This document shows, piece by piece, positions 53,934 to 63,280 of a stretch of 64,000 nt of DNA; positions within the stretch are counted from its first letter, which is position 1; each line of letters begins with the position of its first letter. The notes under the pieces are model-generated. The model was not told the DNA's origin and did no database searches. It saw nothing but the letters and a program-made list of their open reading frames with translations. The stretch is from Plasmodiophora brassicae (lineage: Eukaryota > Endomyxa > Phytomyxea > Plasmodiophorida > Plasmodiophoridae), in NCBI GenBank assembly GCA_039704465.1, contig JASFAU010000008.1:744001-808000 (forward strand), written 5' to 3'. A program made the translations under genes and the position numbers.

Positions 53934-55478
53934 ATGGCCAGGCAGACGCGCGCCCGGCAGGTTACGATCGATGCGCTGTTCGTGCAGCGTAAGCGCACGC
54001 GGCGCGACCTGCCCAAGGCGGCCAAGTCGACGAAGACGTCGCCGCCTGTCAAGGATGCACCTGTGACGTTGGACCTACCATGCAAAGACCGGCGCCCGTT
54101 GGCGACTCCTGCGCCGGTCGAGATCGACCCGTTGCATCACGCCGTCGAATTCATTGGGTCCTGTTCGTCCGATCGCGACCTGATCACCGCGTTACACCGA
54201 GACGGCATCGACGGCGTTCCCGAATCACTTGTTGGTCGCGTCCGGACCCAGCTGGAGAATTGTGGAACGAGCCTCAGCACGGTCGGGGCCATGTGCGGCG
54301 CTTGCGACCGGCAGTCGGCGCTCGCGACGATCTGCACCCACTGCCGAGGGACCGATGTCTACATCGGCCGCGATCAGCTCCCGTTCCAATTCGTTGGCGT
54401 GTCGCGTGAACTCATCCAAGGCCGCACGGCATCTGCTGCCCTTCGTGGCCTTGATGCCGCTTTGCGCCTCCTACTGAACGAGGCCAACAAGGCGACCGCT
54501 TCGTTCGACACGCATGGCGGCGACGCCCTATTTTTGTTCCGGTTCCTGGCGCAACGTGCCAGCGACGAACGCGTCCGCGTGACTGCATTGCAACTTCTGA
54601 AACGCGTAATGGCTCGCTGGGATGAGCGGCACCCATCGCTATCGCTCAGGAAAGGAAAACACGCGCACCACCACGTCCTGTGCTTCGCTGAGGCCGTTCA
54701 CGCCAAACTGTTCCTGTGCGACCCGGCGACGCTACCCGACCTTCGCGATCAGCTTCGCGAAGCGCTAGCCGGATTCCGTCTCCAGGAGCTGATCGCGTTC
54801 GTCCCTGGCCAGCTTCTCTACCTTCCCGACGGCGTTTGTGGGAACTGTCTGAAAAAGAACAACCTGAAGAAGTCGACCCTGTGTGCATCGTGCAGTCGTG
54901 AAATTTCTCCTGCTATCGATTATCAGTCGATGTTCTTCGCCTTGGTCTGGTCCGGCCTGTTCCGCAACCTAGACGTCGACCTGAAGGCCTCGGATCATTG
55001 TTGCCGAGTCGAGGACATTCTGCATCACATGGGAAGCCTTCGACCGTATCGATCAGTGGATGATATCGGCCACAGCAGCTTCATGGGCCAGGCCTACTTC
55101 GTGACGCACCTCATCTTCGTAATGAGCGACTGGGGCGCACATCGTCTTGATCCTTCGCTCTTCGCCGAGGAGGTCGTCTTTATCATCAGCAACATCGAGA
55201 CTGCCATCCGTCTAGGCGACCCTGAGCTCGTCGGCGAATTCATCCACAGCCTGAGGATCCTGGGCGCGTCTGACGCTGATTACGCCGTCCGACGCGGCGT
55301 GGGGTACCTTCTGCAGAAGGAGCGATCTCTGAAGGGCAAAGGGTCCTGGGTGAAACCGAATCGCCCGTTCTACCAGGTCTACCATTCCATCTACTGTGCC
55401 ATAATCGGACTAGTCGAGATCGATTGCCATCCAGTCGCCGCTCTTCCCGACCCGTCCTGGAGGAGGCACTTTCTATAG
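53934..55478 (+). CDS. zinc-ribbon protein with PIP-box-like N-terminus
   Basis: Intronless, 514 aa from ATG 53934. The N-terminus reads RARQVTIDALFVQRKR: QVTIDALF is close to the PCNA-interacting box (Qxx(I/L/M)xx(F/Y)(F/Y), with Leu in place of the first aromatic) and is followed by basic residues as in true PIP boxes. Two CxxC..CxxC zinc ribbons are present: MCGACDRQSALATICTHC and VCGNCLKKNNLKKSTLCASC. The rest is a helical solenoid-like body (ASAALRGLDAALRLLLNEA, LVGEFIHSLRILGASD). I do not recognise the family. A nuclear, replication-linked role is a hypothesis from the PIP-like motif only. Confidence 0.7.
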   Translation: MARQTRARQVTIDALFVQRKRTRRDLPKAAKSTKTSPPVKDAPVTLDLPCKDRRPLATPAPVEIDPLHHAVEFIGSCSSDRDLITALHRDGIDGVPESLVGRVRTQLENCGTSLSTVGAMCGACDRQSALATICTHCRGTDVYIGRDQLPFQFVGVSRELIQGRTASAALRGLDAALRLLLNEANKATASFDTHGGDALFLFRFLAQRASDERVRVTALQLLKRVMARWDERHPSLSLRKGKHAHHHVLCFAEAVHAKLFLCDPATLPDLRDQLREALAGFRLQELIAFVPGQLLYLPDGVCGNCLKKNNLKKSTLCASCSREISPAIDYQSMFFALVWSGLFRNLDVDLKASDHCCRVEDILHHMGSLRPYRSVDDIGHSSFMGQAYFVTHLIFVMSDWGAHRLDPSLFAEEVVFIISNIETAIRLGDPELVGEFIHSLRILGASDADYAVRRGVGYLLQKERSLKGKGSWVKPNRPFYQVYHSIYCAIIGLVEIDCHPVAALPDPSWRRHFL

Positions 55479-55572
55479 CACGATGATTAGTATTTATGTT
55501 ATTGAATATACGCGATCTAACAAGAGGAGGCGTGAGTCCAGGTCACGGTCAGATCACATCATCGTTAGGCAA

Positions 55573-56313
55573 ATGGGTGTCCGTCGAAGTATGGTGGTGG
55601 CCTCGGTCGTGGAGATCGCGATTGTCATTGCGGTCGTCGAGGAAGTCGACATATCGTACATGCCGGAAGAGATCCGTCGATCGTTACTGCGAATTGGCGA
55701 TGCCGAAGATATCGACGGGTCCCAGTCTGAGCTGGACAAGAATCTTGAAGACGAGCTATTATGGCTGCGAGCGAGGACGTTATCACTCCGGTCGCGTCGT
55801 AACGCCCCCGACTGTCCTGGAAGTGCCATCCACTGCCTCGATGCGACGTTGGTGCCCATTGCAGATCTGGCGAAAGCGAAATCGCTAAAGGCGGCCAGCA
55901 AGGCCAAACTCGGCGAGAAGCTCCCTGCAGGGCTGGCGAGTGTTGCTAAAGAGATGCTGTCGACGCATCCGGGCAATGAGGTCGTCCTACGTGTGATTGT
56001 CAAGCACGGGTATCCTTTCGTGACGTCACCGGACGTGGGAATCATAGACTGGAAGGGCGCGAATCAGCCCGAGATCGACAAGCTGGTGCAAGCGCTGAAG
56101 ACGATTGCCGCCGACGACGGGATCGACAGGAAACTCATTGCTATGGGCCAGCGCGCGCTTGATTTCGTCACGGACGGCGCCGACGACCCTTTGCGTCCCG
56201 AGCCCTGGCAGCTCGAGACGGTTCTCCTGATCGGTATCCTGTGGTACGCCCTGTACCAGGTCTGGCTCTACAGAATGTATCGGCCCGTCTACACGGTTCG
56301 CTACAGACGTTAA
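55573..56313 (+). CDS. membrane-anchored protein, unknown function
   Basis: The frame is open from 55483, but ATG 55573 (MGVRRSMVVASVVEIAIVIA) gives a hydrophobic N-terminal anchor or signal and is preferred. About 246 aa. The middle is Lys/Ala-rich helix (LAKAKSLKAASKAKLGEKL) then a mixed segment with VLRVIVKHGYPFVTSPDVG. The C-terminus has one membrane span (LLIGILWYALYQVWLYRMY) and a basic end (RYRR). No family recognised. A TGACGTCA at 56021-56028 lies inside the frame and is probably chance. Confidence 0.6.
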   Translation: MGVRRSMVVASVVEIAIVIAVVEEVDISYMPEEIRRSLLRIGDAEDIDGSQSELDKNLEDELLWLRARTLSLRSRRNAPDCPGSAIHCLDATLVPIADLAKAKSLKAASKAKLGEKLPAGLASVAKEMLSTHPGNEVVLRVIVKHGYPFVTSPDVGIIDWKGANQPEIDKLVQALKTIAADDGIDRKLIAMGQRALDFVTDGADDPLRPEPWQLETVLLIGILWYALYQVWLYRMYRPVYTVRYRR

Positions 56314-56644
56314 CGGATGACATAAATGCAAATATCACCGCCTTGTCACAGGCCACCCGCCCTTGCGTCGGTTCACGATTATCCCTGGAGTCTGCCCTTC
56401 TTCGCCTGCCTTGGCCTGACCTAACCGCTCGTCGAGTCGTTGGAGACGCGGGTCCCCGCCACTGTGGACGTCATCGTTTCGGGGTCTATACGTGCCTACT
56501 TTTACCAAGGGGCGCGCACGCATGCGGCATCGCGGCCAGCGGACCAGAGTCGGCGGGGTATCGATTCGCGTGCATTGTGGGCCACCCGCGGTACGTACGA
56601 ACAGGTAAGCCGCGGCTCGCAGCGCGCGCCACGGAATCGAGTTC
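56314..56644. other. intergenic, no gene seen
   Basis: GC-rich gap upstream of the HIG1-domain gene; nothing is supported beyond a presumed promoter. Confidence 0.4.
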
Positions 56645-57045
56645 ATGGACCGGTCGGTGATCGCGGCGTCGACGGATGATGCCGATGCCGGGCCGTCGGC
56701 CTGGCACCGTCTGGGCTACTTCGTGCGGCGTTTCCCGTTGGTATGTGGGACAGGCGATGAACGATCAGAAGGGGTTCATGTGACGACCGACGATCGCAGA
56801 TTGCTGCTGGTATGGCATTCACGGTCGGGTCGTTAGGGGCAGGGCTAGTTTACTTCAAGAAAGGCAACCGGGCAATGTCGCAGCAAATGATGCGGTATCG
56901 TATTGGCGGGCAGGCGTTCACGTTCCTGGCCATAGCGTTCTACGCGATGCCGGCATCCATCGCCACTGGTTCGTATAAACCCCGTCTCAAACCTGTACCA
57001 GCGGGTATGCTGACACGGGTCGCTGGTTTACAGAGACCGCCATGA
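56645..57045 (+). CDS. HIG1-domain protein (RCF1/HIGD-like)
   Basis: Two exons: ATG 56645 to a GTATGT donor after RLGYFVRRFPL, a 59-nt intron ending CGATCGCAG, then IAAGMAFTVGSLGAGLVYFKK to the stop at 57045; about 113 aa. The signature (P.I..G...TVG.L..G...F..GN...SQ..MRYRI.GQ.FT) matches the HIG_1_N domain, with GNRAMSQQMMRYRIGGQAFT seen here. Two membrane helices. HIG1/RCF proteins sit in the inner mitochondrial membrane and assist assembly of complex III-IV supercomplexes. Confidence 0.88.
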
Positions 57046-57573
57046 CGGATGCGACCAATGAGTCTTGATCATTAAATCTATACCGCATGTGGCCATCTAA
57101 CGAATTCTTTTCCAGAGCGCGCTGGTCATCTGTAATCTCGATTAGTCGTTATATATTGCGATTGCCGTCCGAAATGCAATCGCCCCAACTATCAACCGTC
57201 GCCACGCATTTTTTTCGCGATTGTTGGTGCCCAACTATCGCGAGCGCGCTTGCTCGGCTGGTTTGACTTGAAACCTGTAGCTTCCAGAAGATATAGGGAC
57301 GGGATGTGGCAATCTTTCAGTCAAGCAGGTAGAGAAGATACGTAGCGGCGATTCTGATCAATTAAACGGAGCTCGAGAAACAACCGTCTTCGCAATCGTG
57401 TCCTGTTCGGTAGTGGTTGACCTGAGACTAGTTGTTATACCTGATTTGGATTGCACGAGCGCGAGCAGACGATGTAACGCCCGTTCAAGGTTGTAGATGT
57501 GATCTGTGGCGTCGTGCTCCCTCTCTTTTCAGTTACAAAATTATTGCAAAGCGCGTAGGTGCCAGCGTTGGAG
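57046..57573. other. intergenic upstream of transposase
   Basis: Lower GC than neighbours. No gene, and no terminal inverted repeat that I could match to the 59.9-60.1 kb side. A T-run at 57209-57216 is the only notable tract. Confidence 0.4.
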
Positions 57574-58756
57574 ATGGCGGCCGCTCATGGTGTACACGTG
57601 TCCGAAGCAATTGAAAGCCAACATGCTACAGAGAACACCAAACTGCATGCGCTGTACGCCTACTATTTCATCGGCCTCAAGCAGAATCAGATAGCCCTTT
57701 TGTATCGCAAGGCGCCATCGACGATCGGCAGATGGATCGAGCGGTACGAGCGCACCGGTGCCGTATCCCGTAAGGCAACAGAGTCGCAGCGGAAGTACAC
57801 GCCTGAACACCGCGAATGGATAAGGGACTACTTCCTCGCCAACCCTTTGTCCTTTCTTGACGAAGCCAAGCTGGCATTCGAAATCAACTGGAAGAACGAC
57901 ATCAGTTTGAGCACGATCTGGCGCATACTTCGCGAATACGGCTTTACTCGAAAGGTACGACTCGAACAGGAATGGGTTATCAGTTTCGGCTTACTGTTGA
58001 ATAGCTCATTGTCCGTCGAGCCATCCAGATCAAGGAAGCAGACATCGTCCGATTCTTCGAGGAACTCAACGCTATCGACTGGACCCACTCCAGCCTGTGC
58101 TTTCTTGACGAGTTCGGCCTCGACAACCGGGACATGCTACGTCGCAAGGGTTATGCGCTTAAGGTCTGTCGACGAGTTCCCCAACGTTATCCGTATACAG
58201 GACCCTAACATGCGTTATGCAGGGCCAGGAACTGCTCTTCAGAGGCGAATTCGTCAGAAGGCCGCGTAGCTCGTTGTTGTGCTTCATCGGATGTGATGGG
58301 TTGGAAGGCACATTTCTCACAGAGGGCACGTTCGATCGTCAGAAATTTGTCGAATGCGTCCGTGAGCATGCTCTGTCCGGCCGAGTTCAGAAGCATCCTG
58401 GGCGGCAATCGGTTTGGATCATGGATGGAGCCAGGATACATTGCCATCATACGATAGTCGAGTACCTACGGGATCTCGGCATCATTCCCATCTTCCTGCC
58501 AGCCTACTGTCCGATGTTCAACCCGATTGAGATTGTGTTCGGTCTTGTCAAGAAAAGCCTTAGGCGTTGGTATGCTGAAGGCAATGTCAAACCGAAGGAC
58601 CTCCCTGTTGTAATCTTAACGGAACTCAAGAAGTTTCGGAGATATGATATGAGAGGTCTGTTCAAGAAATGTGGGTTTGGCGCAAACGGAAAGTTCAATC
58701 CAGGCGTCGCCTACAAGGACATCACCAATCGCATGACGGAGGCCGGATTCGAATAA
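57574..58756 (+). mobile_element. IS630/Tc1-mariner-type DDE_3 transposase with introns
   Basis: Cut-and-paste transposase. From ATG 57574 the N-terminal helix-turn-helix (YYFIGLKQNQIALLYRKAPST then IGRWIERYERTG) precedes a winged helix part (RILREYGFTRK). One intron (GTACGA..GAATAG) joins to LIVRRAIQIKEADIVRFF; a second (GTCTGT..ATGCAG) joins RRKGYALK to GQELLFRGEFVRRPRS. The DDE triad is intact: Asp in LCFLDEFGLD, Asp in VWIMDGARIH and Glu in FNPIEIVFG. About 360 aa ending TAA 58756. Both introns splice in frame, so the gene can still be expressed. I found no convincing terminal inverted repeats, so domestication is possible. Confidence 0.85.
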
Positions 58757-58763
58757 ATTTATT
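58752..58763. terminator. palindromic bidirectional poly(A) signal
   Basis: AATAAATTTATT is a perfect 12-bp palindrome that reads AATAAA on both strands. It contains the TAA stop of the transposase (58754-58756) and the TAA stop of the convergent minus-strand gene (58759-58761). Use for polyadenylation is inferred from the hexamer only. Confidence 0.5.
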
Positions 58764-59922
58764 GATCCTCATGGTCTACATCACTCTGATTGGGAGCCCT
58801 CTGCAGCCTGTTCAGATTATCAGGAAGTTCCTCGGGATGAAGACTAGCCCTAAGCGCCTCAGCAACTCGTCGATGTCGGCGCACGGTGTCGCGCATCTGC
58901 CGCATCTGGCACCCAACGCTGTCGCGAAACGCCTCGATCTGGCGATGGATAAAGTCCTGAAACTCTTGCAAGTGATCGTCCATCGTGTCCAGAATCGCTA
59001 GCGTTGTGGAATTGTCTTCCCGGAGGGTCGTGAGCAACGGTCCATTTTGTAGTGGCGAGTGCTCGAAGAGGTGGACGATTTCGTATGGAGGCGGATCCTC
59101 GATCAAAGCAGCTCGACGTGTGACCGGCTCGCGCGCGATGCGACTGGCCCAAATCCGCCAGTTGGCTGACTGGGATTGATATACCGTTCCCCAGTGATCC
59201 TTCAGTTGGCGTTCGATCGCTCTCACTTGTTCATCGGCAGCGGCGCGAGCACGGTCCAACTGCGGAGCCGAGAACACAGACGCTTGAAACTTCTTGAAGT
59301 CCGATGCGTTTCGCAGCTCTTTCCCGTACTGATAAATGAATAGACTCGGGACGTCCTTACTCCAGCGGTTAAGCGTGTCCTTGGTTATGCCTGTATGCCA
59401 AGAACAACATTCAGTGACTAACTTCAATTTGAACGTTAGCACAACAGTTGGGGTACGCATTGGATCTCGGTGATCCTCGCCATGTGGACGGTGGAAGGCG
59501 TAGAAGTGATTGTTGTGTTTGATGGCAACAAACTGGTCCAGTGACGTTAACGTTACGGTCTCCTTAGCAAGTATATACGTCGAGTCGTCGTCAGATGACT
59601 TGCGAGCCAGGCCGTCTACGTTTTCTTGAACGAGACCAAGTACGGCGTCTGTAAAGTCGCCAACGGTGGCCACTTCGACGTCGAATTGGCCTAGAACGTG
59701 ATACAACGTGTTCCGCGGCTGTATGCTTACATACGGTTTCACAATCACGTCAAGTGTGACATGAACACGATCATCTCCTTCGAGGATCTCATTGGCGGTT
59801 GATCCACTATCCCCAGGTCCAGACGACGCCATCGTTGGTCGAACAGCTGGCAACCTGAGCGCGCTGATCGCAGGCTGACGTACGGAGTTTGGTGATGATC
59901 CGGAGCGATCCTGACCAGTCAT
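58759..59922 (-). CDS. unknown protein convergent with transposase
   Basis: Intronless, 387 aa from ATG 59922 (MTGQDRSGSSPN). The N-terminal part is strand-rich (HVTLDVIVKPYVSIQPRN, STYILAKETVTLTSLDQFV). The middle contains WSKDVPSLFIYQYGKELRNAS and the C-terminal 130 residues are long amphipathic helices (EFQDFIHRQIEAFRDSVG, MRQMRDTVRRHRRVAEALRA). I recognise no domain. It ends two bases from the transposase stop and shares its palindromic AATAAA signal, so it may be a second gene of the same mobile element or an accessory DNA-binding partner. A cellular gene next to an insertion is the alternative. Confidence 0.6.
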   Translation of the reverse strand: MTGQDRSGSSPNSVRQPAISALRLPAVRPTMASSGPGDSGSTANEILEGDDRVHVTLDVIVKPYVSIQPRNTLYHVLGQFDVEVATVGDFTDAVLGLVQENVDGLARKSSDDDSTYILAKETVTLTSLDQFVAIKHNNHFYAFHRPHGEDHRDPMRTPTVVLTFKLKLVTECCSWHTGITKDTLNRWSKDVPSLFIYQYGKELRNASDFKKFQASVFSAPQLDRARAAADEQVRAIERQLKDHWGTVYQSQSANWRIWASRIAREPVTRRAALIEDPPPYEIVHLFEHSPLQNGPLLTTLREDNSTTLAILDTMDDHLQEFQDFIHRQIEAFRDSVGCQMRQMRDTVRRHRRVAEALRASLHPEELPDNLNRLQRAPNQSDVDHEDQ

Positions 59923-60137
59923 CACCAAAAAATGCCGTCGCGATACTTGGATCCACGGCTGTCAACTGACGCAGAAAATTTCATTTTGGATGAAAACGAC
60001 CAATATTATTGCGACCGATTAGTTTCCCATTCTGAGATGCTCATGATTCGACCACATCGATGACATGTGCGGAAGACGATCGCCGTTAGGGTCCAGGAGA
60101 CACTCGCTACATTTGTATTCTAGAAAAGCAAAAGGAA

Positions 60138-60222
60138 TGCGTTCGGCAGGATTCGAACCTGCGCCCCCCGAAGAAGACTAGAACCTGAATCTAGCGCCTT
60201 GGACCAACTCGGCCACGAACGC
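60138..60222 (-). tRNA. tRNA-Leu (anticodon CAG)
   Basis: Minus-strand type II tRNA of 85 nt. Acceptor GCGTTCG/CGAACGC, anticodon stem CTAGA/TCTAG with loop TTCAGGT (anticodon CAG, reads CTG), a long variable arm (TCTTCTTCGGGGGG), T arm GCAGG-TTCGAAT-CCTGC, discriminator A. No intron is seen. Confidence 0.95.
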
Positions 60223-60307
60223 GCGGTTGTTCTGCAAGCGATCGGCGATGACTGATGCCTCATAAGCCATACCAGTCCTGGCTCTAAATCAGTCGAGCGC
60301 ATGGACA

Positions 60308-60370
60308 GGGTTGATGGGATCCGAACCCATTAGAACATTACAGTAGTTTGCTCAGCTGAAGAGAATGGTC
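60308..60370 (-). pseudogene. tRNA-like relic with intact T arm
   Basis: On the minus strand ATGGG-TTCGGAT-CCCAT forms a T arm with a B-box core, preceded by CTTCAGCTGAG, similar to a D arm, and a GTA triplet in anticodon position as in tRNA-Tyr. The acceptor and anticodon stems do not pair, so I read it as a decayed tRNA rather than a functional gene. Confidence 0.3.
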
Positions 60371-60429
60371 AATGGGGCCGCCTTCAGTTTAATGTCGTCG
60401 GATGCAAGTCAGGCCAGACGCACGATCAT

Positions 60430-61437
60430 CTAATCGTCATCGCCGCTCATGACGGGATCGTCATTTCTGGCAGCCAGCAACAGCTCTTCAGCGTCGCGAC
60501 GTCCCAGGGCCCAGTCCAGCGGTGCCCGGTCATGTACGTCCTTCACCCAAATAAGGACCCCTTCGACCTTCAGCAGTACGCGGATGACATCGGCCTGTCC
60601 GTCAGCAGCAGCATAGTGCAGAGGCGTCATTCCTTCCTTGTCACGAGCGTTGACGTTGATTCCGCTGACATTTAACAGCAACTCGACGATTTCGACATCT
60701 CCAGCCGATGCGGCTGCGTGCAGAGCCGTCATCCCGTCTTCGTCCTTAGCGTTAACCATCTTGGACACGTGCACCAGCAATGCTACAACGTCGACGTGTC
60801 CGCGCGACGCTGCTATGAGCAAGGGCGTCGTTCCCGTGTAGTCGCATGCGTCGACGTTGATTCCGTTTGCCCTTATCAGTAGTGTTACGACGTCGACATG
60901 ACCTTCGCTGGCGGCTGCTAGTAGTGGCGTCTTGCCGAGCTTGTCCTGTGCATTGACGTCGACCCCAGGGTCACTGAGAAGCAGAGCGACAATTTCAACG
61001 TGCCCACGTTCAGCGGCAACGCGCAAGGGCGTCATGCCATCTTCGACGTCGGGTATACGGACGTTAATTCCTGGACAGTTCAACAGCATCTCGGCAACCA
61101 GAGTCTGGTTTTCTCTTGCGGCCCAGTTCAATACGTTCCCAAGAGAATCCCATGGTTGGTCGTTGATAGCAGTGAGATCGCCGGTACCGCCAGCCCGCAG
61201 GTTGTTAAGGACTTGATTGACAATTGCTTTCTGTGGATTGGTGCCGGCAGAACGGTAAAGGCGAGCGATACCAGGGGCGTGCAATAGGTGGCCCATGGCA
61301 GATGAGGCGCTGGCAATGCGGTTATTCGAGCGGCGACTTGGTCTACCGGCGCCATCGGTAACGCCGTACAGAAACACGATTACAACGAAGGCCGTCGTTG
61401 CAACACGAAAGCTCGTCGGGGTGCCCATCAGATGCAT
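60430..61437 (-). CDS. secreted ankyrin-repeat protein
   Basis: Intronless. ATGs at 61437 and 61428 start MHLMGTPTSFRVATTAFVVI, a signal peptide (hydrophobic TTAFVVIVFLYGV then TDGAG). The mature protein of about 310 aa has six or seven regular ankyrin repeats: LNWAARENQTLVAEMLLNCPG, MTPLRVAAERGHVEIVALLL, KTPLLAAASEGHVDVVTLLI, TTPLLIAASRGHVDVVALLV, MTALHAAASAGDVEIVELLL and MTPLHYAAADGQADVIRVLL. An acidic tail closes it. The repeats are much closer to consensus than in the other ankyrin proteins of the window. A longer open frame to 61617 lacks sense as leader. A secretory role at the host interface is inference. Confidence 0.85.
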   Translation of the reverse strand: MHLMGTPTSFRVATTAFVVIVFLYGVTDGAGRPSRRSNNRIASASSAMGHLLHAPGIARLYRSAGTNPQKAIVNQVLNNLRAGGTGDLTAINDQPWDSLGNVLNWAARENQTLVAEMLLNCPGINVRIPDVEDGMTPLRVAAERGHVEIVALLLSDPGVDVNAQDKLGKTPLLAAASEGHVDVVTLLIRANGINVDACDYTGTTPLLIAASRGHVDVVALLVHVSKMVNAKDEDGMTALHAAASAGDVEIVELLLNVSGINVNARDKEGMTPLHYAAADGQADVIRVLLKVEGVLIWVKDVHDRAPLDWALGRRDAEELLLAARNDDPVMSGDDD

Positions 61438-63065
61438 CTCTGTATCGGACGTTCCTCTTGTCTGAACGCTGCTCAGCTCGTCGTTTCCGTCAGATACTAC
61501 AATGCAATCCTGGAAGACAAACCGCGCCGGAAAATCTGACGCGCAGTCGCGGAGTTTCCACTGCGAGCACAACAGATGGCCAGTATTTCGTTGCACAACA
61601 GTTATCGTTCCTTCCAAAGTAATCGTGGATGTTTCAGAATCAATTCCTTGTGCAACACAATATTCAGATTGACATTGAGCAATCTCGGAAACGGTATAGG
61701 CCAGACAAACTCGTGACCTGGTGCGGTCGACACAGGCAGCATATCGGCTACAGCGGGGCTATGTACAATTCTGCGGAGGAGCGACAAATCGGCTACATCA
61801 GAGCATCCCCAACCCGTAGCTATTTCCCTAGCTATAGTCAAAATTTAGCTAGAAAACAGCCCCACCCGGGCTAGCTATCGCTATATTTTCCGGGTTGACC
61901 GACAATTAACGCCAACTCGAGACTGTTGTGATCCAGTTTGTCGACCTCGTCTGAATCTCCAAACGTAAATCGACTTCCGGTCTGGGTGCGGAACAATCGG
62001 CATATCCAGCCCTGACAAAGTGCTGGGTAAATAACCCAATGACGACAATAACCTGGTGCTGTTCTCCTACCGGTTCCTCGCTGTCGCCGACATCACTTGG
62101 AACGCTTGTACGATGTTACGCGCAAATCAGATTGTCGCTGATAACGCGCGTTTCACGTAGTGCATCCATCGCTCCACGAAAGCAGTTCCAGGCACTCTGC
62201 CTGGCACAAGCCGTCAACACAATGAGAGCACTCGTATGTAGTATTTTCCTACTGAAATGGTTTTCATGGTCGCTGGTCCGCATCCCAGCGAGCGCGGCAC
62301 GAAATTTCAGAGCGATATTGTCAAGGGCATACATATATAACAGGGGTGGCAAACGTTGAATAGCCCTTGTGAGGAAAAGGCTGCCACTTTAGCCAGTTCC
62401 ATATAATCATATCCCTGAGATGACGTCAGAAAACTGGCAGACGCGCTCAAGCAGCGATGAGTACCTCTGGACGTGGAGAAGACGCGTCCACTTTGGGAAC
62501 CTATCGGACGCGTCCCCGAAGGAACCGCAAACTTGATGCCAATGTTGTGGTCCACGCCTTGTAACCTGAAGAATGGATATTCAAATTCTTACAATCTGAA
62601 GAGGGATAAAGCATATCAAACCGGTGAAAAAGATGCTTCAGAACACTCGGCATGGCATTCACCAGCATCGGGCGGAAGGGCTTCCCCGACATCAAGATCG
62701 ACAGTGGACAGGTTGCATTCAGCGTCATGCGTACGGTAACATGCATCTTAACGGCCTCTGCTGATGCATGGTCGGAGCCATACGACTTATCAGAAACAGA
62801 TGAATCGGAATCCTCATGCGTATGATCGACGACAGAAGAGCTGACGATGATGGGCATTGGAGACGATGGACGAGTGCTGTTCGATGGTGGAATCTGACTA
62901 TAAGACGAACTGGCCGCATCAGTGCGTGCAGCCTTCCTGGCACGAAGAAGACGAGGCAGCGAGGCGACACACGGTGCGGCAAGTGAGAGGAAGCCGCCGA
63001 AACAGGCGAACCGCGTACACTACGCGTATCAGTGGCAGACCGCACGCGTAGACGGGAAATTGTTT
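61438..63065. other. gene-poor stretch
   Basis: About 1.6 kb of mixed composition. Four TAGCTA(T/G) words cluster at 61817-61823, 61829-61835, 61846-61852 and 61872-61878. TGACGTCA occurs at 62421-62428. Minus-strand open stretch 62501-62857 (DSDSSVSDKSYGSDHASAEAV) has no domain and might be an exon of an unplaced gene. Nothing else is supported. Confidence 0.35.
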
Positions 63066-63070
63066 CTCTT

Positions 63071-63223
63071 CCCGCGGGATGACACCCCCGATTGATCCCG
63101 CGGGACGAAAAGGACGTACTTTTTCATCCCGCGGGATCACATCCCGCGGGATGAAACGTCATATTGATCCCGCGGGGCGAAGCGGCATTTCCCGCGGGAC
63201 GAATCTATAGGTTCATCCCGCGG
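63071..63223. repeat. array of seven CCCGCGGG palindromes
   Basis: The 8-bp palindrome CCCGCGGG occurs at 63071-63078, 63097-63104, 63128-63135, 63143-63150, 63169-63176 and 63191-63198, with a shortened copy CCCGCGG at 63217-63223. Most sit in the longer context (T/G)(A/C)TCCCGCGGGA(T/C)GA. Start-to-start spacings are 26, 31, 15, 26, 22 and 26 bp. Sequence between copies is not conserved, so this is an array of sites rather than a simple satellite. Confidence 0.85.
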
Positions 63224-63280
63224 ACGAAAAGCCAGCGTGTCGTGCTCAGGAAGGAGTAGTTGGTGCGTCGGGTACAGGAC

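Noticed and set aside
56021..56028. TGACGTCA as a promoter element
   Set aside because: This copy lies well inside the coding region of the gene at 55573, so it is treated as chance.
60308..60370. Functional tRNA-Tyr
   Set aside because: Only the T arm and part of the D arm are convincing; the acceptor and anticodon stems do not pair. Kept only as a tRNA-like relic.
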